DNA of 5,861 nucleotides from Akkermansiaceae bacterium UBA5020 (GCA_002396885.1 DGXY01000076.1:35036-40896), one strand, 5' to 3'; counted from the stretch's first letter, positions 1-5,705 are shown. The notes: generated from the letters alone by a model not told the origin. A program made the numbers and translations.

Positions 1-452
1 ATCGAGCGGGGAAGGAGCGGCCTACGGAATACGCTGAAAACGCGGAACCACGGAGGACCGAGATAGATGCCGTAGGCATCAAAATACGCTGAAAACGCGG
101 AACCACGGAGGACCGAGATAGATGCCGTAGGCATCAAAGTACGCTGAAAACGCGGAACCACGGAGGACCGAGATAGATGCCATAGGCATCAAAATACACT
201 GGAAACGCGGAACCACGGAGGACCGAGATAGATGCCGTAGGCATCAAAATACACTGAATACGCGGAACTACGGAGGAACGAGATAGATGCCGTAGGCATC
301 GGAATACACAAAGCTACGACCCCCCGCTTTATCCAAGAGGAATCGAAACCATCGAATCACCCCCGGAAACATGACCGGAGACGGAAAAAGCCATTCCTGA
401 CCCCTTTCCGTGTTTTATGTGTATTCCGTAGGCCGCCCCTTCCTCGATTGAT
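1..452. repeat. Inverted-repeat-bounded, gene-free repeat element (MITE/foldback-like)
   Basis: The left end (1-47) and right end (406-452) are imperfect inverted repeats. The outer 32 bp match at 28 of 32 positions, and I count about 39 of 47 over the full arm. Between them lie a 55-bp tandem array (28-302) and about 100 bp of unique sequence (311-405). The unique part holds a further 7-bp inverted repeat, ACGGAAA at 381-387 with TTTCCGT at 405-411. No credible ORF lies inside. The left end may continue beyond the window because the match starts at base 1. This looks like a non-autonomous foldback or MITE-like element, or an inverted pair of repeat units. No target-site duplication can be tested here. 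It sits just downstream of the oxidoreductase stop codon, so it may also shape that transcript's 3' end. Confidence 0.6.
28..302. repeat. Five tandem copies of a 55-bp unit with an internal palindrome
   Basis: Copies start at 28, 83, 138, 193 and 248, with an exact 55-bp period; a partial sixth head (AATACACA) follows at 303-310. Copies 1 and 2 are identical, copies 3 and 4 each differ from them at two positions, and copy 5 at six. Every copy contains the palindrome GATGCC-NNN-GGCATC (66-80, 121-135, 176-190, 231-245, 286-300). Its loop is GTA, or ATA in the third copy, while the arms never vary. The period is not a multiple of three and no long frame runs through it, so it is not a protein repeat. 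There are no variable spacers, so it is not a CRISPR array. The order of divergence suggests recent amplification at the left end. Confidence 0.95.
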
Positions 453-489
453 GGAGGGCCGTTCTCCCCCCATCCGTCGCAGACACCGA

Positions 490-1839
490 TCAAAGGCTCC
501 AGCCTTCGCGGTAGCTGTGCTGCACGAGTTTGTCGGCGGTTTCGTTGCCGGTCTTGAGCGTCTCGGGATTCCAGGTCAGCTCGGTGCCGGCACCCAGAAG
601 TGAGCCGATGACCCCGAGGAGGAGCGTTTCGGTGAGCGGCACGGCGACGTCGAAGTTCGACTTGGCGCGTGAGGGATCGCCCTTCTGGATCGCCTCGATC
701 CACTCGGCGTAATGCCCGGGCGAACGTTCCTCCGTCTTCGGTGGAGCCACGTAGGAATCGTGTTTGCCGTCGATAATCACCGGATTCCCCCCGTGGCTAC
801 CGTGCATCATCTGGTGCTTGCTGCCGAGGTAGAGACAACCGTTGTCGGGCACCTTCTGGTCGTCGCGCATCCCGGCGGGACGCGGAATCGTGTATTTGCC
901 GTCAAACCAGGTCAGCTTCACCGGTCCGCGGCCATCGGCGGCAGCGAATTCGTAGTGGATGATGCAGGAGGACGGATGCGAATCCTTCTCCGCACCGGGC
1001 ACCGCGCGATCGGCCTTTTCGACCCAGACCTTGGTCGGGAGGCCGAGTTTCAAAGCCCACATCGGGTGATCGATGATGTGCGCGCCCATGTCGCCGAGCG
1101 CGCCGGTGCCGTAGTCGATGAAACCGCGCCACTTGAAGGGAGCGATCTGTCCGCTGTAGGGCTTATCGGCGGCGGGGCCGAGCCAGAGATCCCAGTTCAG
1201 CGTGTCCGGCACAGGCTCGCCTGCGGGACGGACGAGATCCTGCGGCCAGATCGGCCGGTTCGTGCGGCAGTGGACCTCGCCCACCTCGCCAATCGAGCCC
1301 GATTGGATCGCCTCGTTTGTGAGCCGTGATCCTTCGCTGGCGTGGCCGGTGTTGCCCATCTGCGTGCAGACTCCGGCCTTTTTCGCGGCGGCGTGAAGGG
1401 CGCGGGCCTCGGAAATGGTGAGCGTGAGCGGTTTCTCGACGTAGACGTGTTTGCCCATTTTGAGGGCGGCCATGGTCGAGACGGCGTGAAGGTGATCCGG
1501 CGTGGAGACGACGACCGCGTCGATCTTGTCGCCCTCGGTCTCGAGCATCTCGCGCCAATCCGTGTAGACCTTTGCTCCCGGGAATTTCTTGAAAGCCCCG
1601 TCGGCGCGGCCTTTATCGACATCACAGAGCGCATAAATCGTCTGGCCCGTCGCGGCACAGCCATCGAGATTGCCACCGGCCCGGCCACCCGCACCGATGA
1701 AGGCGAGATTCAGCTTGCCGTTGGCGGCGGTGCCCTGGCCCTTCACGAAGCCGGAGAGAAGGTTCAGCGAAGCGGCGGATCCGAGCGCCGTGCCGAGGAA
1801 ACGGCGGCGGGAGGTGGCGGAGGAAAGGTGGTTTTGCAT
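490..1839 (-). CDS. Tat-exported Gfo/Idh/MocA-family NAD(P)-dependent oxidoreductase
   Basis: The 449-residue protein begins with a twin-arginine signal (S10-R-R-R-F-L15, then a hydrophobic stretch to about residue 32), so it is probably folded with its cofactor and exported. The N-terminal Rossmann fold shows the dinucleotide motif G49-A-G-G-R-A-G55 and the acidic strand end ALCDVD (70-75). The family's EKP motif follows at 135-137, with Lys136 the usual catalytic or nicotinamide-contacting lysine. The C-terminal alpha/beta domain contains GDMGAHIIDHP (249-259), which supplies the typical His/Asp pair. Length is normal for the exported members common in Verrucomicrobia and Planctomycetes. 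The substrate is probably a sugar, polyol or glycoside but cannot be read from sequence; the GH109 glycosidases, which share this fold and often carry Tat signals, are an alternative. The ATG at 1839 is chosen because it places the Tat motif at residue 10. No clear Shine-Dalgarno precedes it, and no neighbour suggests an operon. Confidence 0.93.
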   Translation of the reverse strand: MQNHLSSATSRRRFLGTALGSAASLNLLSGFVKGQGTAANGKLNLAFIGAGGRAGGNLDGCAATGQTIYALCDVDKGRADGAFKKFPGAKVYTDWREMLETEGDKIDAVVVSTPDHLHAVSTMAALKMGKHVYVEKPLTLTISEARALHAAAKKAGVCTQMGNTGHASEGSRLTNEAIQSGSIGEVGEVHCRTNRPIWPQDLVRPAGEPVPDTLNWDLWLGPAADKPYSGQIAPFKWRGFIDYGTGALGDMGAHIIDHPMWALKLGLPTKVWVEKADRAVPGAEKDSHPSSCIIHYEFAAADGRGPVKLTWFDGKYTIPRPAGMRDDQKVPDNGCLYLGSKHQMMHGSHGGNPVIIDGKHDSYVAPPKTEERSPGHYAEWIEAIQKGDPSRAKSNFDVAVPLTETLLLGVIGSLLGAGTELTWNPETLKTGNETADKLVQHSYREGWSL

Positions 1840-1849
1840 GGGATGGATT

Positions 1850-1878
1850 CTTTAACCCGAGACCGGCAACCCCGTCAA
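1850..1878 (-). promoter_or_regulatory. Weak promoter candidate for the oxidoreductase gene
   Basis: Read on the minus strand, TTGACG (1878-1873) is followed after 17 bp by TTAAAG (1855-1850). The -35 hexamer matches the sigma-70 consensus at 5 of 6 positions and the -10 at only 3 of 6. The predicted transcript would start within a few bases of the ATG at 1839, giving a nearly leaderless mRNA. This fits the missing Shine-Dalgarno but is weak evidence by itself. Confidence 0.22.
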
Positions 1879-1908
1879 TGCCGTATCCATGGCGCGATTG
1901 TTAAGACA

Positions 1909-1926
1909 TCCGAAGGATCTTTCGGA
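1909..1926. promoter_or_regulatory. Small dyad between divergent genes, possible operator
   Basis: TCCGAA (1909-1914) and TTCGGA (1921-1926) form a perfect 6-bp inverted repeat around a 6-bp centre. It lies midway in the 164-bp region between the divergent oxidoreductase and small-basic-protein genes, just upstream of the plus-strand promoter candidate. A regulator site is possible, but a 6-bp dyad can easily arise by chance. Confidence 0.2.
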
Positions 1927-1942
1927 GAATGCGTTTCCCCGC

Positions 1943-1971
1943 TTGCAAAGCTCGGAAACTTGTCCTAAAGT
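1943..1971 (+). promoter_or_regulatory. Promoter candidate for the small basic protein gene
   Basis: TTGCAA (1943-1948) and TAAAGT (1966-1971) are separated by 17 bp, each matching the sigma-70 consensus at 4 of 6 positions. Transcription would start near 1978, leaving a leader of about 25 nt before the ATG at 2004. It is the best-placed pair I can find in this intergenic region and supports the downstream ATG over one at 1929. Confidence 0.33.
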
Positions 1972-2003
1972 CCGCGCTCCACCGAACTTTACCGTCTTTT
2001 TCC

Positions 2004-2159
2004 ATGTCCCAGCACTCCAGTCTCAAGAAGTCCAGCAACGTCGGAACGAAGCGCAGCGTTCTGAAGCGCTTCGAGCGGGTCAAGCTCATGCAAAAGCGCG
2101 GCACCTGGCCTGAAGGACGTTCCCCCATGGGTCTCCCCAAGACCACTCCCGAATCCTGA
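2004..2159 (+). CDS. Small basic protein of the Chlamydiae/Verrucomicrobia type
   Basis: The 51-residue protein starts MSQHSSLKKS and is rich in Lys and Arg. Its centre reads TKRSVLKRFERVKLMQKRG (15-33), and it ends in a G-L-P-K-T motif (43-47). The pattern (MSxHxSL start, K-R-x-V-L-K-R-F-E-R-V core, GLPKT end) agrees with what I remember of a short 'small basic protein' family found in Chlamydiae and Verrucomicrobia, which I believe is TIGR04137. Its function is not established to my knowledge; the charge and size suggest RNA or ribosome binding, which is inference. The reading frame stays open upstream to an ATG at 1929, but the family start and the promoter candidate at 1943-1971 favour 2004. 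There is no visible Shine-Dalgarno. A strong intrinsic terminator follows 23 bp after the stop, so the gene is probably a monocistronic unit next to the pseudouridine synthase. Confidence 0.85.
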   Translation: MSQHSSLKKSSNVGTKRSVLKRFERVKLMQKRGTWPEGRSPMGLPKTTPES

Positions 2160-2182
2160 TCACCCCCGATCAATCCCCGGTC

Positions 2183-2214
2183 AGGCCCTGCTCCATGAGC
2201 CGGGCCTTTTTCTT
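2183..2214 (+). terminator. Intrinsic terminator after the small basic protein gene
   Basis: AGGCCC (2183-2188) pairs with GGGCCT (2202-2207). After one T-C mismatch the stem continues with GCTC/GAGC (2190-2193 with 2197-2200), closing on a CAT loop. A T-rich tract (TTTTTCTT, 2207-2214) follows at once. The stem is GC-rich and the T tract exists only on the plus strand, so termination is expected for plus-strand transcription. The tract ends three bases before the ATG of the next gene. Confidence 0.85.
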
Positions 2215-2217
2215 GTC

Positions 2218-3012
2218 ATGAAAGAAGAGGCGGACAAGGGCGTTCGCCTGAATCGTTTCCTCGCCTCCTGCGGCGTGGCTTCCCGTCGCTCCTGCGACAC
2301 TCTCATCCTCGAGGGGCGCGTCGAGCTGAACGGCAAAATCACCGTCGATCTCGCCTCGCGCGTCTTCCCCGGCGATCATGTGAAGTTCGACGGCAAGATG
2401 CTGCGCGGCCAAGCTCCGCTCACGGTCGTGCTCAACAAGCCGAAGAAATTCCTCTGCACAAAGGCTGACCCCGAGGGACGCGACACGATCTACCAGCTCC
2501 TCCCGAAGACCTTCTCAAAGCTGCACTATGTCGGCCGCCTCGACTACGACAGCGCCGGGCTCATTCTCCTGACGAGCGACGGCGACCTGACCGAGCGGCT
2601 CACCCATCCCCGCTTTCATGTTGAGAAGGAATACGAGGTAACTCTCGATCACGCTTTTGGTCCCGAATACATCCCAACCTTGCTCGAAGGCTTTCAGTTT
2701 ACCGAAGGGCATGCCAAGGCGGAGGCCGTGGCGATCGAGACGAAACGACGCCTCCGCGTCATTCTCACCCAGGGCTACAATCGCCAGATCCGACGGATGT
2801 TTTCCAAGATCGGCTACAAGGTCGAGCGACTCGAACGGGTCCGCATTGGCAGCCTCGTCATGCCCGAGCTCTCCACCGGGGAGTATCACATCCTCAACCA
2901 TCGCGAGATCGAGGCCGCCTGCGTCAATCCGCAAAATGTGAAACGCAGCCGCCGCCCCCGCGCGAATGACGAGGAAGCGAAATCTCGCGATGAGGAATCT
3001 TCCGAGGACTGA
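2218..3012 (+). CDS. rluB: RluB/RsuA-family pseudouridine synthase
   Basis: The 264-residue protein converts a specific uridine to pseudouridine, most likely in 23S rRNA if it is a true RluB; the exact site cannot be told from sequence. An S4 RNA-binding domain (about 9-65, RLNRFLASCGVASRR) is followed by the synthase core. Diagnostic motifs are VLNKPKKFLC (71-80), DPEGRDT (84-90), the catalytic loop GRLDYDSAGL with Asp109 as the nucleophile, KEYEV (137-141) and QGYNRQIRRMFSKIGY (185-200). RsuA/RluE/RluF relatives share these, so the symbol is the closest family name rather than a proven orthologue. The last 24 residues are a charged, low-complexity tail encoded by the first unit of a repeat array. 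The ATG at 2218 is the only reasonable start: the S4 domain begins about nine residues later. It has no Shine-Dalgarno and lies three bases after a terminator T tract. Confidence 0.92.
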   Translation: MKEEADKGVRLNRFLASCGVASRRSCDTLILEGRVELNGKITVDLASRVFPGDHVKFDGKMLRGQAPLTVVLNKPKKFLCTKADPEGRDTIYQLLPKTFSKLHYVGRLDYDSAGLILLTSDGDLTERLTHPRFHVEKEYEVTLDHAFGPEYIPTLLEGFQFTEGHAKAEAVAIETKRRLRVILTQGYNRQIRRMFSKIGYKVERLERVRIGSLVMPELSTGEYHILNHREIEAACVNPQNVKRSRRPRANDEEAKSRDEESSED

Positions 3013-3016
3013 AAAT

Positions 3017-3089
3017 GGAGGGGCTAGCTCCTGCTTGCCCGCAATGTGCGTCCATCAACCATCGCGGGCAAGCGGGAGCTTGCCCCTCC
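3017..3089. repeat. REP pair 1 in inverted orientation (BIME-like)
   Basis: Two 26-bp REP units lie tail to tail: 3017-3042 reads GGAG then a palindrome on the plus strand, and 3064-3089 reads the same on the minus strand. They are separated by 21 bp. Each unit is itself a hairpin of two 8-bp arms (GGGCAAGC/GCTTGCCC, one arm base changed in 3017-3042) with a 4-nt loop, and the pair can form a larger 26-bp stem with two mismatches. A GGAG tetranucleotide directly 5' of the hairpin is a known hallmark of REPs mobilised by REP-associated tyrosine transposases (RAYT). The pair lies just after the pseudouridine synthase stop codon. Confidence 0.85.
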
Positions 3090-3097
3090 AGCGCTGG

Positions 3098-3149
3098 CGC
3101 GAATGGCGAGGATGCGAAGCCTCGCGATAAGGAATCTTCCGAGGACTGA
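3098..3149 (+). repeat. Duplicated copy of the pseudouridine synthase gene's 3' end
   Basis: This segment matches 2961-3012, the last 17 codons plus stop of the pseudouridine synthase gene, at 47 of 52 positions. Read in the equivalent frame it would encode ANGEDAKPRDKESSED and then a stop, compared with ANDEEAKSRDEESSED in the gene. It has no start and is not expected to be translated; it is a gene-end fragment carried along with the REP array. Four of the five differences change the amino acid, as expected without coding constraint. Confidence 0.85.
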
Positions 3150-3171
3150 GGGGCGTTCGAAGATTGCAAAT

Positions 3172-3245
3172 GGAGGGGCAAGCTCCTGCTTGCCCGCAAT
3201 GTGCGCCCATTAACCATCGGCGGGCAAGCAGGAGCTTGCCCCTCC
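3172..3245. repeat. REP pair 2 in inverted orientation (perfect 26-bp arms)
   Basis: REPs at 3172-3197 (plus) and 3220-3245 (minus) are perfectly complementary over 26 bp, with a 22-nt spacer nearly identical to that of REP pair 1. Both have the GGAG tetranucleotide and the 8-bp hairpin. The long stem lies between the convergent pseudouridine synthase and SGNH-domain genes, so in RNA it could protect 3' ends or limit readthrough from either side; this is inferred from REP biology. No T tract follows, so it is not a classical terminator. Confidence 0.9.
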
Positions 3246-3288
3246 AGCGCTGGCGCGAATGGCGACGTCAACTGTCCGCCACGAATCG

Positions 3289-3314
3289 GCGGGCAAGCGG
3301 GAGCTTGCCCCTCC
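3289..3314 (-). repeat. Solitary REP element
   Basis: A fifth 26-bp REP, in minus orientation, ends 24 bp before the stop codon of the minus-strand SGNH-domain gene. It has GGAG plus the 8-bp hairpin and is followed by the same AGCGCTGGCGCG flank as the other two minus-orientation REPs. Its plus-orientation partner is missing, consistent with deletion within the array. Confidence 0.85.
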
Positions 3315-3338
3315 AGCGCTGGCGCGCTAAGACAGGGC

Positions 3339-5552
3339 TCAGTAAATCCGCACCGACCAGCTCTGCACGGGCTGGCGGGAAAGGCGCAAGGTCACGAGCG
3401 AGCGGGCGTCGTTCTCGTGGAAGCCTCGCACCATACGATCCTCGTAGGCGAAGGTCGGACTGTTTGTCTCGCAGCGATTCACCGCGGGGAATGGCACCGC
3501 CGCACCGGGCGTCGGATCGGCCACGGTCAGTTCGAGGCGCACACCCAGGATCGCTTCGGGCGTGTCGAGGGCCCACTCGTTGCGATGGAAATAGGCGCGC
3601 GGAATACGGATCTCGAGGAGACGGCTCCCGTCGTTCCCGGTTCGGAGTGCCGAGACAATCCCCTTCGGACTGAGGATCATGTTGTAGCCATTTCCAAAGC
3701 TGCCCAGTTCCACCGACGGCGTGTAGCCCGGACCATCAGCCGCCCGGGTGTAGACCACGATCGGCTCGACCACGCCAAAATTGCGCACCTCGCTCCCGGG
3801 ACGCGCATCCACGAAGAGTTTTGCCTGGAGGGCCGCCTGATCGCCGAGATCTGGCAGATTCATCCCGTCGAGCTTCGCCACCACGTAGAGCGCCTTCTCA
3901 TCCGCATCAAAGCGCACCGAAGCCGCCTCCGTCGGACGCCGCTGCGCGACCGACTCGATCGCCGGCGTCAGATTCGCGTAGTCCTTCCACGCCCTCAAAG
4001 GCATTTCTTCGCCCAGCACGAGATCGCGCGAAGCCTCCATCTCGCGGGAGAAACGCACCACCTTCCCGTCCACTTCGAGCTGAATCCAGAGATCCTGCTG
4101 GAAAATCGAGACGCCCTCGGGCGAGACGAAATCGAAGAGCGAGAAGACCGACTTGTTCCCCAGCGGCGAGACCGAGAAGGGCGTCGGCTGCCCGACGCGA
4201 TCCGCCATGCCGACCTGGAAGGTCCCCGAGACCGACTTGTCGGTGCCGTTCACAAGATCCCACTCCACCCGCATCTGCTTGCTGACATTCACGAACTGCC
4301 GCGTCGTCCACCTCGCCGTGACCGGACCGATCCGCACCGGCAGATCCACCACCTCCGAGCCGATCGTGTCTTCGAGGAAAAACGCGAAGCGCCCGAACTC
4401 ATCGGCCGGCTCCAAGGGGAAAAAGAGCGGCGAGCCATCCCGGCTCGTGCCGATCGTCGGACGGGTAAAGCGGAATTCGAGCTGCGTCGCCGCCGCCGGA
4501 GTCACTGTGAAGCGCTGCCCCGCCTCGCCGGGCAGCATCGAGCCACCCACGGCGAGACCTCCCATCGTCCCTTCCTTGGTTTCCTTCGTCTGATTCCGCA
4601 CCACCACCGAGACCCCGATGGACCCGTCGTTCGCATAGGTGGCCGCACCCGTGTAGGAGAAATTCGAGAGCGGCGGTCCATTCTTCAGATCGGCGAAGGC
4701 CGACTCGCCGAGAAACTCGTGCACCTTTAGCGAAGGATGGACCCGCTCGCGCACCGTCAATTCGGGACCGTAATAGAAAAGCCGCTCCAGCTTGTCGCCG
4801 ATGATCTCCATCGCTGCCGCCGGATGGGTGTCGCGGTCGACCCCGCCGCCGAAGCGCGAAAGATGCCGCCCCAGATCGATGAAGAGCACCCCGTTGGCCA
4901 GGGCCACCTCCTTTGCCGCCGTCGCGTAGGGCCGCTCGATCCCCCACTCCATCGCCCCGCCGCCGTAGTTCACCATCGGCGGGCCAAAGAGAATCAGATC
5001 ACTGCGATAATTCTTCGCCGAGTCGACGATCTCCTGCAGGGCGCGTTGGTAAGTGTCGATCGAGAGGAATCCGAAGGCGTCGTAGATCCCGAACTGCACC
5101 AGCAGGAGATCCGGCTCGAGGAGGTAGGCATCCGTGTGCGCCCGGCGCAGTCCATCAAGGGCGGTCCCGTCGATCGTCGTGAGATTCTCGAAGGTGATCT
5201 CGTCACCGAGGTATTCCGTGCGCTTCGCCGTGCCCCCCTCCGGCGGATTGAGGAGACGGACACTGCCCGGATAGAAGAACTCCCGCGCCACGTTCGCGAG
5301 GAACACCCCCGGATAGGAAAAGAGCGGATTGTTACTCTCCCAGGCCGCGGGCAGCGGGGTGTAGCCGCCCATGACGTCATCCCCGAGCGCCACGACATGC
5401 ACCGGCATCCGCCCTTCCAGCTTGGGAAAGGTGCGCGGCAGGTATTGCTTGAGCCGCTCGCGCTGCTCGAGCGTCAGGGGGTAGGCCGTCGCCTCACCGG
5501 CCGCGAGGACGAAAAGCAGCCCGGTGAAAAGGGTCACGGCAAAGGATCTCAT
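3339..5552 (-). CDS. Exported protein with degenerate SGNH/GDSL domain and CBM9-like C-terminus
   Basis: The 737-residue protein has a typical Sec signal peptide (1-23, cleavage likely after ATA before Tyr24). Residues about 48-262 look like an SGNH/GDSL hydrolase fold: VVALGDDVMGG (53-63) is block I, LLLVQFGIYDAF (149-160) block III, and DTHPAAAMEIIGDKL (241-255) the histidine block. However, the nucleophile position is Asp59 (GDD rather than GDS), and the block III Asn is replaced by Tyr157; His243 is present. About 298-512 appears beta-rich and may hold two Ig-like sandwiches. About 515-725 resembles a CBM9-like carbohydrate-binding domain: ALYVVAKLDG (554-563), LFVDARPGS (579-587), LLEIRIPRAYF (645-655) and LGVRLELTVAD (669-679). 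It probably acts in the periplasm or outside the cell on polysaccharide, perhaps binding rather than cleaving. The start follows from the signal peptide; no clear Shine-Dalgarno is seen. Confidence 0.8.
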   Translation of the reverse strand: MRSFAVTLFTGLLFVLAAGEATAYPLTLEQRERLKQYLPRTFPKLEGRMPVHVVALGDDVMGGYTPLPAAWESNNPLFSYPGVFLANVAREFFYPGSVRLLNPPEGGTAKRTEYLGDEITFENLTTIDGTALDGLRRAHTDAYLLEPDLLLVQFGIYDAFGFLSIDTYQRALQEIVDSAKNYRSDLILFGPPMVNYGGGAMEWGIERPYATAAKEVALANGVLFIDLGRHLSRFGGGVDRDTHPAAAMEIIGDKLERLFYYGPELTVRERVHPSLKVHEFLGESAFADLKNGPPLSNFSYTGAATYANDGSIGVSVVVRNQTKETKEGTMGGLAVGGSMLPGEAGQRFTVTPAAATQLEFRFTRPTIGTSRDGSPLFFPLEPADEFGRFAFFLEDTIGSEVVDLPVRIGPVTARWTTRQFVNVSKQMRVEWDLVNGTDKSVSGTFQVGMADRVGQPTPFSVSPLGNKSVFSLFDFVSPEGVSIFQQDLWIQLEVDGKVVRFSREMEASRDLVLGEEMPLRAWKDYANLTPAIESVAQRRPTEAASVRFDADEKALYVVAKLDGMNLPDLGDQAALQAKLFVDARPGSEVRNFGVVEPIVVYTRAADGPGYTPSVELGSFGNGYNMILSPKGIVSALRTGNDGSRLLEIRIPRAYFHRNEWALDTPEAILGVRLELTVADPTPGAAVPFPAVNRCETNSPTFAYEDRMVRGFHENDARSLVTLRLSRQPVQSWSVRIY

Positions 5553-5600
5553 GAATCGGAAAGAGACGAGGACGACAAAGAAACGGAGGAAGAGACCCGA

Positions 5601-5628
5601 ATCTTAGTCAAAGAGCCCCGAAATTCAA
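5601..5628 (-). promoter_or_regulatory. Promoter candidate for the SGNH-domain gene
   Basis: On the minus strand TTGAAT (5628-5623) and TAAGAT (5606-5601) are 16 bp apart, each matching the sigma-70 consensus at 4 of 6 positions. Transcription would start near 5594, with a leader of about 40 nt before the ATG at 5552. The leader is pyrimidine-rich on the coding strand and has no strong Shine-Dalgarno. Confidence 0.3.
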
Positions 5629-5705
5629 GACCCACTGACTTCCGGGCGGTGGATTGCCCGATGTGACGGATGGCGATAACTCCCGTTTCTACAATCCTGC
5701 GGAAA

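Larger units (their letters stand above)
2961..3326. repeat. Degenerate tandem array containing the gene tail and REP elements
   Basis: Three units begin with CGCGAATG at 2961, 3098 and 3254, giving unit lengths of 137, 156 and about 69 bp. Units 1 and 2 each contain a 52-bp gene-tail segment, then a REP in plus orientation, a spacer of about 21 bp (AATGTGCG start), a REP in minus orientation and AGCGCTGG. Unit 2 has about 18 extra bases after its tail copy. Unit 3 has lost the tail and the plus-orientation REP. Because unit 1 starts inside the pseudouridine synthase gene, the array was probably made by tandem duplication of that gene's end together with its REP pair, followed by deletion. 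Confidence 0.85.

Noticed and set aside
28..302. Regularly spaced repeats resembling a CRISPR array
   Set aside because: The whole 55-bp period is conserved with no variable spacers, and no cas-like gene is nearby; it is a plain tandem repeat.
381..418. 7-bp stem (ACGGAAA/TTTCCGT) followed by GTTTTAT as a plus-strand terminator
   Set aside because: The stem is AT-rich with a 17-nt loop and no plus-strand gene precedes it; it overlaps the inverted end of the repeat element.
1342..1968. 208-codon open frame on the plus strand
   Set aside because: Antisense to the N-terminal half of the well-supported Gfo/Idh/MocA gene, with no family features.
1929..2003. 25-codon N-terminal extension of the small basic protein
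   Set aside because: The known family begins at MSxH, and the extension overlaps the best promoter candidate.
3172..3245. Long REP stem as a bidirectional intrinsic terminator
   Set aside because: Neither strand has a T tract after the stem, so only a general 3'-end role is plausible.
3201..4730. 509-codon open frame on the plus strand
   Set aside because: It lies antisense to the SGNH-domain gene, begins in REP repeats and translates to Arg/His-rich low-complexity sequence typical of GC-rich shadow frames.
4737..5666. 309-codon open frame on the plus strand
   Set aside because: Antisense to the signal-peptide and SGNH region of the minus-strand gene, with biased composition and no recognisable domain.
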